Source: Actinomycetes bacterium
Lineage (GTDB): Bacteria > Actinomycetota > Acidimicrobiia > Acidimicrobiales > Palsa-688
Direction of reading: 5' to 3'
Assembly: GCA_021850325.1 (NCBI GenBank)
Contig: JAJZMF010000012.1
Location: 1 to 44,884 of the forward strand
DNA: 44,884 bases
Part shown: one piece after another, positions 27,437-35,393 of the stretch
Numbering within the stretch: position 1 is the first letter of the stretch
Layout: every line of letters starts with the position of its first letter
Position numbers and translations under genes: made by a program
The notes under the pieces: generated by a model
What the model saw: only the letters and a program-made list of their open reading frames with translations
What the model was told of the DNA's origin: nothing
The model's database searches: none

Positions 27437-29794
27437 CTACTGGATCGTCGTCACCGAAGCAGCCCAGTTGGCACCGCCACCGCCGGTCGACACCACCCCG
27501 TACGGGAACAGGGCCGTCGCAGGCTCGACAACCGGGTCGAGGGCACTGCCCCCACCACCGGTGCACTCGCCCGCGGGGGCGATGACGCCTCCTGCGTACA
27601 CCTTGCCGTCCTGGACCTTGGGGCTGGCGGTGGCCAGCACGTTGTCGGGCGTGTAGACGAAGGCGTCGACAGCCGAACCGGAACTGCCGCCGATGCTGTT
27701 GGCGATGTAGACGTCCCCGTTGCCCGGCACGCCGGACAGGCTGGACGGGCAGAGGGTGTTGGCGGGCAGCGAGCTGCCGTCCCAGGGGACGATCAGGTAG
27801 AGCGCGTGCCCGTTGCCGACCACGGTCCCGGGGGAGCCGTCGTTCTCGAAGGTGAAGCCGCCCGAGGTACCGGATCCGCTCGGGTCCCCGGAGAAGACGG
27901 CGAGGTTCTGGTTGAGGGTAAGGGGGCTGCTGCCCGACAGTGACGTGTTGCCCCAGTCGATGGCGCAGGTGGTCGTGATCACGGTGGGCTTGGTGGCCGA
28001 GCTCATGGCCTTCAGCGCCACGTAGACACTGTCGGTCCCGCTGGCCGTGCAGTTGTCGTAGCCGAGGTCCCAGGTTATGCCGGAGGCCCCGCCCCCGCTC
28101 GGCTCGAAGCTCGAGTTCTCCCAGGCCTGCTGGTTGAACATGAGGGGCGGGAACGTGGCGATCAGCTGCTGCTGGGGCAACTTGACGCCGTAGGTGACGG
28201 GGCTGGTAGACACCTCGGCGCAGGCGTTGTACGGGAGGGGGGAGCTCGGAGCGTCGGTCAGGTACTGCGACGACGTGCTCCCCGGGCACTCGGGGGTGCC
28301 GAAGAAGGGCGCCGATGCGCTCGGCCCGGCCAGGTAACCGGCGGCATAGCCGGGGGCCCCGCCCCCCGCCGTGAACGACGTGTAGCAGGTCGACGGCGCG
28401 CTGCTCCCCCCCGACGCCCCGTTGGCACAGTTGCTGCCCCGGACCGAGATGGTGCCTCCGCTGGCCACCCAGGCCGAACCGCTGATGGTGGGCCAGTTGG
28501 TCACCGTCAGGTCACCATTGGCCACCACGTTGCCCTTCACGCTCCCCGCGCTGACGCTGACCGAGCCGTCAGCGAACACGGCCGGGGTGCACGAGCCGTT
28601 CGAGCAGAACCCTCCACCCGACGCGACCGTCCCGGCGCTGATGTCCACCGGCCCCCCGGAGTAGATGCTCCCCTTGACCGTTCCCCAGCCCGTCATGTCG
28701 ACACCCTGGGCGGCGAACACGCTCCCCCAGATGGTGCCGCCCTGGATGGTGACGGTCCCGTTCGAGACCACATCGCCACATATGGTCGCCCCGGCGTTGG
28801 TGATCGTTATATCGCCAGTGACGAATATCGACCCGGCACCGCTGCACGAGCCGTGGGACGACCCCTGCAACTGGGCCAGCGTCATGGTGCCGTCCACGAA
28901 CACGTTGCCGTCGATGGCGCACCCGTTGCTGGACCAGTTGGTCACGGGCGAAGCCGGCGTCCCGGCGAAGACGTTGCCGTTGTAGGTCCCATTGGAACAG
29001 GTCAGCGTCGACGCGTACGCGCTCCCGTCCAGGGTCATGTCGCCGCCGTTCTGGATCCCGTTCCAGCCTTCCATCGTGTAGGGGAAGTTGGCCGTCAGCG
29101 CTCCAGTGACAACACCCTGGACGACCTCGAGGACGACCACCGAGCTCGGCCCGGCCCACTGGTAGGCGGTGGACGAGGAGGCCCCCTGGGCCGCCAGCGC
29201 GAGGTACCAGGTGGCCGGCTCGGCCGACAACTGGGTACTGGTCTGGATCGTCGGTTGCACGGCGCAGGACAGCTCCCCGGGCTCCGACCCCCCGGCCATG
29301 TCGGCGACCTGGGCCGAGGTCGGTGCCGTGCCCGAAGAGAACACCGCGTACTGCAGTGAGTACGACTCGACGCTCGCCCCGTTCACGGCCTCACCCGTCC
29401 CGCCGGCGTTGATGCTCCCGTCGACCGGGCAGCTCAGCGAGCCTGCGTTCGCGCTCAGCTGAGCCTCGACGCTCGCCGCGGCCACGTCGACACCCGACCG
29501 GGCGGCCGTGGCGACCTCCAACTGCTTGGCCGTGCTCGCGGACTGGTGGCTGCCGTTCAGGTCCTCCGCAAGAGCGACCGTCCCGAGCATCGAGACCATG
29601 ACCACCACCAGCAGGGCCGCTATCATCGCCGCCCCACGGTCGCCGCGCCGGTCAGCTCCGGCCGCAGGCAACGGGAAACCCCACTGCAGCAAGCCGCTGC
29701 CCCGCCCCGACGGGACCGTCCTGCGCCTGCAGGCGCGGCCGGGAGCTGTGCTCCTGCCCTCCCTTTGTTGACGGCGACCGCCCAAGGTGATCAT
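27437..29794 (-). CDS. PilX-like pilus-associated protein with large bactofilin-like repetitive domain
   Basis: Third gene of the minus-strand minor-pilin cassette. The 785 residues have a basic 50-residue start, then GDRGAAMIAALLVVVMVSML, a PilX-type single membrane helix (about 55-76). About 650 exported residues follow, rich in Gly, Ser, Thr and Asn. Residues ~260-460 carry short repeats such as GNVFVDGTMTL, GDVVSNGTVTIQG and GNVVANGDLTVTN that resemble bactofilin/beta-helix rungs. About a dozen Cys suggest disulphides. PilX-type proteins join the pilus-tip complex in other systems. ATG 29794 overlaps the PilW-like stop as ATGA. No sortase or lipid signal was seen. Confidence 0.85.
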   Translation of the reverse strand: MITLGGRRQQREGRSTAPGRACRRRTVPSGRGSGLLQWGFPLPAAGADRRGDRGAAMIAALLVVVMVSMLGTVALAEDLNGSHQSASTAKQLEVATAARSGVDVAAASVEAQLSANAGSLSCPVDGSINAGGTGEAVNGASVESYSLQYAVFSSGTAPTSAQVADMAGGSEPGELSCAVQPTIQTSTQLSAEPATWYLALAAQGASSSTAYQWAGPSSVVVLEVVQGVVTGALTANFPYTMEGWNGIQNGGDMTLDGSAYASTLTCSNGTYNGNVFAGTPASPVTNWSSNGCAIDGNVFVDGTMTLAQLQGSSHGSCSGAGSIFVTGDITITNAGATICGDVVSNGTVTIQGGTIWGSVFAAQGVDMTGWGTVKGSIYSGGPVDISAGTVASGGGFCSNGSCTPAVFADGSVSVSAGSVKGNVVANGDLTVTNWPTISGSAWVASGGTISVRGSNCANGASGGSSAPSTCYTSFTAGGGAPGYAAGYLAGPSASAPFFGTPECPGSTSSQYLTDAPSSPLPYNACAEVSTSPVTYGVKLPQQQLIATFPPLMFNQQAWENSSFEPSGGGASGITWDLGYDNCTASGTDSVYVALKAMSSATKPTVITTTCAIDWGNTSLSGSSPLTLNQNLAVFSGDPSGSGTSGGFTFENDGSPGTVVGNGHALYLIVPWDGSSLPANTLCPSSLSGVPGNGDVYIANSIGGSSGSAVDAFVYTPDNVLATASPKVQDGKVYAGGVIAPAGECTGGGGSALDPVVEPATALFPYGVVSTGGGGANWAASVTTIQ

Positions 29795-30399
29795 GACGCA
29801 CAGCTCCCCGCTGGGTAGGTGGAGGCGACGGCCGTGGAGACATCGGGGTCGTCCACCTCGAGCTCCAGGGCTGCCGGTGCTCCGGCGTCCAGCCGCCCGT
29901 TGCCCGTGCTCACCTGCTGCTGCTCGACGCTCAAGCTGATGTCCACAAGCCCGGCGTAGTTGGCGAAGCCGGTGAAAGAGCCACTGGTGACACCCGTGAG
30001 CTGCACACCGAGATCCCCGATAGTCGAACGCGAAGCCCCGGAGCCGCTCTCGAGCTCGTCAGACGGCGACCCGGTGAAGACCCACTCCGTGCAGGCCGTT
30101 CCCGAGCTGACCCAGAGCTGGGACTCCGAGTCGTTCGTCACGATCCCGAGCGCCGAGGCCTGGCGGACCTGAGTGGCGATCCGGTCGACGACCGACTGGG
30201 CTGCGTTCGCGTCCTGGGTCTTGGCGACCGCCGTGTCCACGGTCCTCTGCCCCTCCACCACGGCCATGAGCGCCATCGCGATCACGAGCATGGCGATCGC
30301 AGTGGCGATCGTCATCTCGACCAGCGTGAAACCACGCTCGTCCGCCGCCCTGTCGCGGAGCCGGTCCCGGCCAGTGGACCGGCATCTGGCCGCCGTCAC
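29791..30399 (-). CDS. PilW-like minor prepilin
   Basis: Second gene of the minus-strand cassette, 202 residues. The prepilin cleavage site is ADERG/FTLVEMTIATAIAM, with Gly before the cut and Glu at position 5 after it, followed by a 25-residue hydrophobic helix. The C-terminal globular part has a Cys near the middle and one near the end and no recognised domain. I chose GTG 30399 because it overlaps the PilV-like stop as GTGA and gives a 23-residue leader; TTG 30426 is also in frame. It also overlaps the following gene by 4 bases. Confidence 0.88.
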   Translation of the reverse strand: MTAARCRSTGRDRLRDRAADERGFTLVEMTIATAIAMLVIAMALMAVVEGQRTVDTAVAKTQDANAAQSVVDRIATQVRQASALGIVTNDSESQLWVSSGTACTEWVFTGSPSDELESGSGASRSTIGDLGVQLTGVTSGSFTGFANYAGLVDISLSVEQQQVSTGNGRLDAGAPAALELEVDDPDVSTAVASTYPAGSCAS

Positions 30400-31085
30400 G
30401 AACACCGCGGGCCGCTCGTCCCGCAATCGGTGAGCACCACCGTGTCGGTCACCCTGTCCTCCCCCGTCGCGGCACTGGCACCCCCACCCCAGGTCACGAC
30501 CACCGTGACCTCGACCGCCGCCCCCGCCGACGCAACGGCACCGCCGCTGTGCAACGTGGGGTACACGGCTATCTCGAAGTCAGCCGAGCCGGTACCGGCC
30601 GGGAGCGTAACGCACGACTGATGAGGCACCAGAGGCAGGGTGCTCGACCCGCTCACGGCCGTGGCCAGCGACCCGCTGCAGCTCGGGCCGTTCACATCCT
30701 GCCACGGGTAGGTCGGCCCGCCGGGACTGGAACCGGACGGGCAGGCCGAGGCGGTCGCCGTGCCGCCCACAACCAGTGGCGCCCCCTCGAAGCAACCGCC
30801 TGAGATATTGGGGTCGGTATTGAAGTAGGGGTCCGACCCCTGGCTGAGACCTTGCGAGATCGTCGACCACGGCAGCGCCTCGGCCTCTGCGACCACCGAT
30901 GCCGCCAGGTTGCTCGCCTCCTGGGACTGCTGGCTCCTGCTCACTGCGGCTACCGACCCCATCGACACGGCAGCGAGCGCAAGGATCCCGACCAGCAGGA
31001 CCGAGCACGCGATCATCACCTCGATGACCGTGAAACCGCCCTGGCCGCCACGCCTACGGGGGAGGCGTTCCGGTCCAAAGAGCAT
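30396..31085 (-). CDS. PilV-like minor prepilin
   Basis: First gene of the minus-strand cassette, 229 residues. The leader MLFGPERLPRRRGGQGG precedes FTVIEVMIACSVLLVGILAL, a canonical prepilin N-terminus. Four Cys occur in the C-terminal half. ATG 31085 lies 7 bases after the -10-like GCCGAAGA, so the mRNA may have no leader. I reject the long upstream extension of this frame because the promoter lies within it. The order V-W-X with overlapping ends implies one operon. Confidence 0.9.
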   Translation of the reverse strand: MLFGPERLPRRRGGQGGFTVIEVMIACSVLLVGILALAAVSMGSVAAVSRSQQSQEASNLAASVVAEAEALPWSTISQGLSQGSDPYFNTDPNISGGCFEGAPLVVGGTATASACPSGSSPGGPTYPWQDVNGPSCSGSLATAVSGSSTLPLVPHQSCVTLPAGTGSADFEIAVYPTLHSGGAVASAGAAVEVTVVVTWGGGASAATGEDRVTDTVVLTDCGTSGPRCS

Positions 31086-31092
31086 CTCAGTT

Positions 31093-31120
31093 TCTTCGGC
31101 GCGAACAGGTCTGGGCCTTA
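31093..31120 (-). promoter_or_regulatory. Sigma-28-like promoter of the minus-strand minor-pilin cassette
   Basis: On the minus strand: TAAG, 16 bases, GCCGAAGA. The -10-like block ends 7 bases before ATG 31085, so transcription would begin at or next to the start codon. Confidence 0.6.
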
Positions 31121-31265
31121 GTTCCCCTATCGGATGAAACGGACATATACGCACTACCCGCCCTCCAAAGTCGCCCGACCAGACCGGGGACCGGGGTGAC
31201 GGCACCGCGTGACCGCGACAGGCGACGACCACCGCGTCCGTCGCACCGGAAGGCTCACCTGGGCC

Positions 31266-31293
31266 TAAAGCCGCCCCGGCACACAGCCGACTA
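31266..31293 (+). promoter_or_regulatory. Sigma-28-like promoter facing the plus-strand minor-pilin cassette
   Basis: TAAA, 16 bases, GCCGACTA. The -35-like TAAA is exact. It lies about 280 bases before the preferred pilin start, so either the leader is long or translation starts earlier, for example at ATG 31339. Confidence 0.55.
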
Positions 31294-31360
31294 ACTGCAG
31301 GGGAACCCCCCGGGCGCGATAGGAGCCATGGCAGGGCCATGAGGCAACCACACTCTGCAG

Positions 31361-31378
31361 GCCCCCGGTCCCGGGGGC
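31361..31378. repeat. 8-bp inverted repeat in the pilin leader
   Basis: GCCCCCGG and CCGGGGGC are separated by TC. If the plus-strand promoter at 31266 is used, this would form a hairpin in the 5' leader. No U-tract follows. Confidence 0.5.
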
Positions 31379-31572
31379 GACGACGGCCGACCCAGGGGGG
31401 CGCCGCGTCCCGCAGCGACCGGCCTCGCTCCGCTGCCCGCTCGGCCGACGGGGCCCGTCCCGGGCCCGCCTCGGCCCACACCGCACAGGCGCGCAGCGCA
31501 AAGCACGTCAACAGCGAAACCCCGGAAGCCCCGGCGCTATTCCGCATGCTGCATTACCGTAAACTCTCCTTT

Positions 31573-32973
31573 ATGCCAAGGGACCCGGGAAGCCCGGCGC
31601 GTGACGTAGCGACGCGACATGACCGCGCGTACGACGCAGGCTTTACCCTCGTCGAGGTCATGATCGCGATAAGCCTCCTGGTCCTCATGACACTGCCGTT
31701 CGCGAGCTCTTACGTGACCTCGATAACGGCGACCACCGACAGCCATATAGCCGACGTCGCCGTCACGCTCGCCAGCACCGCCCTGGACAAGGCGCAGGCC
31801 CTCGACGCCACCAACCTCGGTGGGAGCACGCTGCTCCAGGGACGTGACTGTACGAGCGTCGACACCCAGTGGGGGGCCACCCTGCCCCCAGGCCTGAGCC
31901 TGGCGGACACCCTCAAGCAGTGCGACGTTTCTGCCGCGACGGGCAGCGGCGCGACGGCGCCGTTGCCTACTTCGCCCGTGACGACATCGGTGAGCGGTCA
32001 CACTTTCACCGTCTATTACTACGTGGGCACCTGCTATTACCAGAGCACCGGCGACTGCCTGCAGACCCCGACCACCAACAACGAGCTCTACCGGGTCATA
32101 GTCGACGTCACCTGGTCGGCCCCCCAAGGGGGCTGCGGGACGGCCGGGTGCGACTACGTAGCCTCCACCCTGATCAGCGGTGCCAGCGACCCCACCTTCA
32201 ACCTCAACGGCGGGACACCGGTGGCGTCGGCCACCACAACCACCACGACTTCCGGTACGACGACGACGACGGCTTACGTCTCCGCCGGCGGTGGGACCAC
32301 AACCACCTCCGCCAGTACCACGACAACAGCCGCTGGTGGCGGGACGACGACCACGACGTCCGGTGCGGGCCCGACAACCTCGACCACGGCGGCCGGTACC
32401 ACAACGACAAGCACCGGTACCAGCACCACCACGAGCACGACTACCAGCACCAGCACCACCACGACTACCAGCACCAGCACCACCACGACCACCTCGCAGA
32501 CCGAGGGCACCATCGCCGGCTCCAACTGCAACGCCGGCAACCTGAGCAACCGCCTCGACCGGGGCAACTGGACCGCGAGCTCCGACACCGCCGACAACCA
32601 GGGGTACCAGGCTGCCTCCAATGCCATCGGTGGGGACGGTAACTTCAGCAGCGGCAGCAACCAGGCCGCGGGCTACACCTTCACCGTCGACCGCTCGGGT
32701 GGCGAGCAGGGCAGCCTGCCGTCCTTCTCCGCCCTGAAGATGGCCGCATCTTCTCCGTCCAGTGACTACGCCCGCTCCTTTGCCGTCGAGGTATCCAATG
32801 ACGGCCAGAGCTGGACCACCATCGCCACCTGCTCGGGCTCCTCTTCAACAGCGCAGGTCAGCTTCAGTCCGCAGACCGCGCGGTACGTGCAGGTCCTCCT
32901 GACGGGGGATTACCCGGTGGCCTGGACCATAGGGAACTTCAACCTCTACGGCTCGGCCGGCTCCGGTGGCTGA
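31573..32973 (+). CDS. PilV-like prepilin with Thr-rich stalk and C-terminal discoidin-like (F5/8 type C) domain
   Basis: First gene of the plus-strand cassette, 466 residues. The leader ends ...DRAYDAG before FTLVEVMIAISLLVLMTLPF, a prepilin N-terminus. Residues ~25-215 form a pilin-like head with several Cys pairs. Residues ~215-310 are a Thr/Ser/Gly stalk with long Thr runs, likely O-glycosylated. Residues ~315-466 resemble an F5/8 type C or CBM32 jellyroll: GNWTASSDTADNQGYQAASN, VEVSNDGQSWTTIATC, TARYVQVLLTGD and a final IGNFNLYG. Such domains bind sugars or phospholipids. ATG 31573 has no ribosome site but follows TAAACT by 7 bases, suggesting a leaderless mRNA; ATG 31546 or 31339 are alternatives. 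Confidence 0.85.
   Translation: MPRDPGSPARDVATRHDRAYDAGFTLVEVMIAISLLVLMTLPFASSYVTSITATTDSHIADVAVTLASTALDKAQALDATNLGGSTLLQGRDCTSVDTQWGATLPPGLSLADTLKQCDVSAATGSGATAPLPTSPVTTSVSGHTFTVYYYVGTCYYQSTGDCLQTPTTNNELYRVIVDVTWSAPQGGCGTAGCDYVASTLISGASDPTFNLNGGTPVASATTTTTTSGTTTTTAYVSAGGGTTTTSASTTTTAAGGGTTTTTSGAGPTTSTTAAGTTTTSTGTSTTTSTTTSTSTTTTTSTSTTTTTSQTEGTIAGSNCNAGNLSNRLDRGNWTASSDTADNQGYQAASNAIGGDGNFSSGSNQAAGYTFTVDRSGGEQGSLPSFSALKMAASSPSSDYARSFAVEVSNDGQSWTTIATCSGSSSTAQVSFSPQTARYVQVLLTGDYPVAWTIGNFNLYGSAGSGG
32437..32484 (+). repeat. 24-bp tandem repeat within the Thr-rich stalk
   Basis: Two identical 24-bp units starting ACGACTACCAGCACC lie head to tail inside the stalk. Surrounding sequence is built of the same ACC/ACG/AGC codons, so the stalk length could vary by slippage or recombination between strains. 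Confidence 0.8.
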
Positions 32974-33598
32974 GCTCGCCCACCGGCGCGTTGAGCCTTC
33001 GCCCGAGCAGCGCTCGCTGGGCTTCACCCTGGTCGAGATGGCGGTGGCGATGATGCTGATGTCCGTCGTCCTCGTCCTGACCATGACCGGGATGGTCCAC
33101 CTGCTCAACCCCACCCTGCAGACCCAGGCCATCGGTACGACGACGTCCCAGCTGGACCTGGCGTTCTTCAACCTCGACCAACAGGTCCACTACGCCTCCT
33201 CGATCTGGGCCCCTTACCAGGGCACGGGGGGCAACTACGACGTCCTGTTCGAGTGGACCTTCAACGGCCAGAGCAACGCCTCGTGCTCGCAGCTGCAGCT
33301 GTCGACGACCACGGGCGAGCTGCTCGAGCGTACGTGGCCGGCCGCCTCGCCACCGTCCAGCGCCCCCGGTTGGCACATCTGGGCCACCAACCTGATCGTG
33401 CCCTCACCGGCCACCAACCCCTTCAGCTTCCCTACGACGCTGTACGCCAAACAGGAGCTCACGGTGACCCTGACCGCTGCTTCAGGCACGGGCCAGGCTC
33501 ACAGGACCGAGGTGTCATCCATGACCTTCACCGCCCTTGACACATCTTCGGCCAATGCCCCCAACACCACGACCTGCAACGCGAGCTGGACGGCCTAG
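32966..33598 (+). CDS. PilW-like minor prepilin
   Basis: Second gene of the plus-strand cassette, 210 residues. The leader ends PEQRSLG before FTLVEMAVAMMLMSVVLVL, with Gly before the cut and Glu5. The globular part includes LDLAFFNLDQQVHYASSIW, typical of PilW/PilJ-like pilins where a helix follows the membrane segment, and two Cys. It starts with GTG 32966 inside the end of the preceding gene (8-base overlap) and is followed immediately by the PilX-like gene. Confidence 0.88.
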   Translation: MAELAHRRVEPSPEQRSLGFTLVEMAVAMMLMSVVLVLTMTGMVHLLNPTLQTQAIGTTTSQLDLAFFNLDQQVHYASSIWAPYQGTGGNYDVLFEWTFNGQSNASCSQLQLSTTTGELLERTWPAASPPSSAPGWHIWATNLIVPSPATNPFSFPTTLYAKQELTVTLTAASGTGQAHRTEVSSMTFTALDTSSANAPNTTTCNASWTA

Positions 33599-35284
33599 GT
33601 GCGCAGGTACGCCAAGCCCCAGCCCGGGCGCCGGGCCGCCTCCGACGACCGGCACGCGGGCAACGACGAGCGGGGCTCGATCGTGATGGTGCTCTTCATC
33701 ATCATCACAGCCTCGATACTCACCCTCACGGCAGCCGGAGTCGCCGTCAGCCAGATGGGCCTGTCCCGGCAGGCCTTCCAGCGCACCGACGGCTTCGAGG
33801 CCGCCCAGGCGGGCCTTGACGTGGCGCTCGCCGACATCCGTGCCGCCAACGACGGCGCCGGCAACGGCGTCCTCTCCAAGCTGCCCTGCAACCAGCTCTC
33901 GGGAGTGCCCAACGAGGTCGCCAAGGGCACCGTGGAGCTCGGGCACCAGGCCCAGTACACCCTCCGCATCACCTATCTCACTGCCGACCCCACCGGCCAC
34001 ACCAGCGACGCCACCTGGCTCAGCTCGCACGACGTCGGCTGCACCAGCGGTGCCCCCAGCTCCGTGCCCAGCTACGCGCTCCTGTCCGCGACGGGGGCCG
34101 ACCCCGCCGCAGGCGGTTTCGTGCCCGCCAGGACCGTGGACGAGACCTACTACTTCCGTACCACGAACGCCAACATCGCCGGCGGGCTCATCGACGACTA
34201 CCAGGGGACCCTGTGCCTCGCAGACAACGCCGCCAACGGCACACCCGCTGCAGGCGACACACTGTCCATGGAGAGCTGCACCGTCAACAGCCCACTGCAG
34301 ACCTGGGCCTACCGCTCGGACTGGACCCTCGTCCTTACCAGCACAGAGACCGCCACATCAGCCGGGCTCTGCCTCACCCAGGGCTCCAGCTCCACCACCG
34401 TCTCGCTCACCACCTGCAGCGACGGCATCTGGTCGGGCAGTACCCCGGCGGGCACCCCCAACTACACACAACAGTGGGGCGTGAACGACAACGGCGGTCT
34501 CCAGACCGTGTCGAGCTCGGGTGGGGGCCCCGGTTCCGCGTGCCTCACCACCCAGGACAACCCTCCCGTTGCGAACGACAGCCTCCAGCTGTCCAGCTGC
34601 TCAGGCGGTTTCACGGACAACCAGACCTGGCTGCCCTCAGCCCGTGTAGGCGCAGGCGACGCCGGGGCCAGCACCACCCAGCAGTTCGTGAACTTCCAGG
34701 AGTTCGGGCGCTGCATAGACGTCACGAACCAGAACCCGACCGGCGGGTTCCCCAACGGTGCCGGGCCCGGTGGGAACACGCCCTCGTCGGGCGGTACAGG
34801 CCCCGGCGGGTTCCTCATCGACTACATGTGCAAGCAGTTCCCCGACACCACCAACTACCCGGCGTGGAACCAGCGCTTCAAGACGGTGCCCATCGTCTAC
34901 AACGGGACCTCCTATTTCGAGCTCCAGACGACTGACGGTTCGACCACCTACTGCCTGTGGAGCCCCCTGGACGTCGTCAGCTCCACGACCCATGCCTGGG
35001 CCGAGACGGTCCCCTGCAGCAGCGCCACGACGGCCAACGTGGCGTGGACAGTGAACTACCAGACGAACAACGCCCTCACCAGCTACACCCTGGAGGACTC
35101 GAGCGGCAACTGCCTGGAGTCCAACGTGGCGGACCCCCAGCAGCCGGGTGGCAACGGGGACGCCTTCAGCACCATCGCAGTGGCCACGTGCAACGGCTCG
35201 TACATCCAGAAGTGGAACGCCCCCCCGACGCTCGGGCTGTCCGGCGTCAACAACGCCTTCGAGCCCTCCATCAGCGGCAACTGA
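33599..35284 (+). CDS. PilX-like pilus protein carrying ricin-B-type beta-trefoil lectin domains
   Basis: Third gene of the plus-strand cassette, 561 residues. After a basic start, NDERGSIVMVLFIIITASIL gives the single PilX-type helix (about 25-48). QAGLDVALADIRAAND matches the PilX helical region. Residues ~195-355 and ~365-550 look like two beta-trefoil lectin regions: GTLCLADNAANG with QTW, then QQWGV, CLTTQDN and QTWLP; then GRCIDVTNQN, YCLWSPLDV, NCLESNVADP and QKWNAPP. These Cys-led sugar pockets with Q-x-W strands are the ricin-B signature. GTG 33599 begins directly after the preceding stop. A glycan-binding role at the pilus tip is inferred. Confidence 0.85.
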   Translation: MRRYAKPQPGRRAASDDRHAGNDERGSIVMVLFIIITASILTLTAAGVAVSQMGLSRQAFQRTDGFEAAQAGLDVALADIRAANDGAGNGVLSKLPCNQLSGVPNEVAKGTVELGHQAQYTLRITYLTADPTGHTSDATWLSSHDVGCTSGAPSSVPSYALLSATGADPAAGGFVPARTVDETYYFRTTNANIAGGLIDDYQGTLCLADNAANGTPAAGDTLSMESCTVNSPLQTWAYRSDWTLVLTSTETATSAGLCLTQGSSSTTVSLTTCSDGIWSGSTPAGTPNYTQQWGVNDNGGLQTVSSSGGGPGSACLTTQDNPPVANDSLQLSSCSGGFTDNQTWLPSARVGAGDAGASTTQQFVNFQEFGRCIDVTNQNPTGGFPNGAGPGGNTPSSGGTGPGGFLIDYMCKQFPDTTNYPAWNQRFKTVPIVYNGTSYFELQTTDGSTTYCLWSPLDVVSSTTHAWAETVPCSSATTANVAWTVNYQTNNALTSYTLEDSSGNCLESNVADPQQPGGNGDAFSTIAVATCNGSYIQKWNAPPTLGLSGVNNAFEPSISGN

Positions 35285-35357
35285 CGCCCCGCTCCGAGCA
35301 GGCCACAGATCAGCCCCGCTCCGCTCTCACCCGGCCCGCCTGTGCTGGCGCCCGCCC

Positions 35358-35385
35358 TAAAGGACCACCAGATCGCCTCCGATTA
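35358..35385 (+). promoter_or_regulatory. Sigma-28-like promoter of the mannose-transfer operon
   Basis: TAAA, 16 bases, TCCGATTA, ending 8 bases before GTG 35394. As with the minus-strand pilin cassette, the predicted transcript would be almost leaderless. Confidence 0.6.
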
Positions 35386-35393
35386 CCATAATT

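Larger units (their letters stand above)
31086..31572. other. Divergent control region between the two minor-pilin cassettes
   Basis: About 490 bp. It holds one sigma-28-like promoter per strand (31093-31120 minus, 31266-31293 plus) and an 8-bp inverted repeat (31361-31378). On the plus strand the pilin frame is open back to ATG 31339, but this part is Arg/Pro/Ala-rich and does not look like a prepilin leader. A TAAACT hexamer at 31560-31565 lies 7 bases ahead of ATG 31573. No other gene was seen. Confidence 0.6.

Noticed and set aside
31127-31134. TCCGATAG on the minus strand as another sigma-28 -10 element
   Set aside because: The position 16 bases upstream reads GTGC, not T(A/C)A(A/G); the site at 31093-31120 is better placed.
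32224-32505. Repetitive ACC/ACG-rich stretch considered as a satellite or CRISPR-like array
   Set aside because: It is an in-frame Thr-rich stalk in a pilin gene, with no regular spacers.
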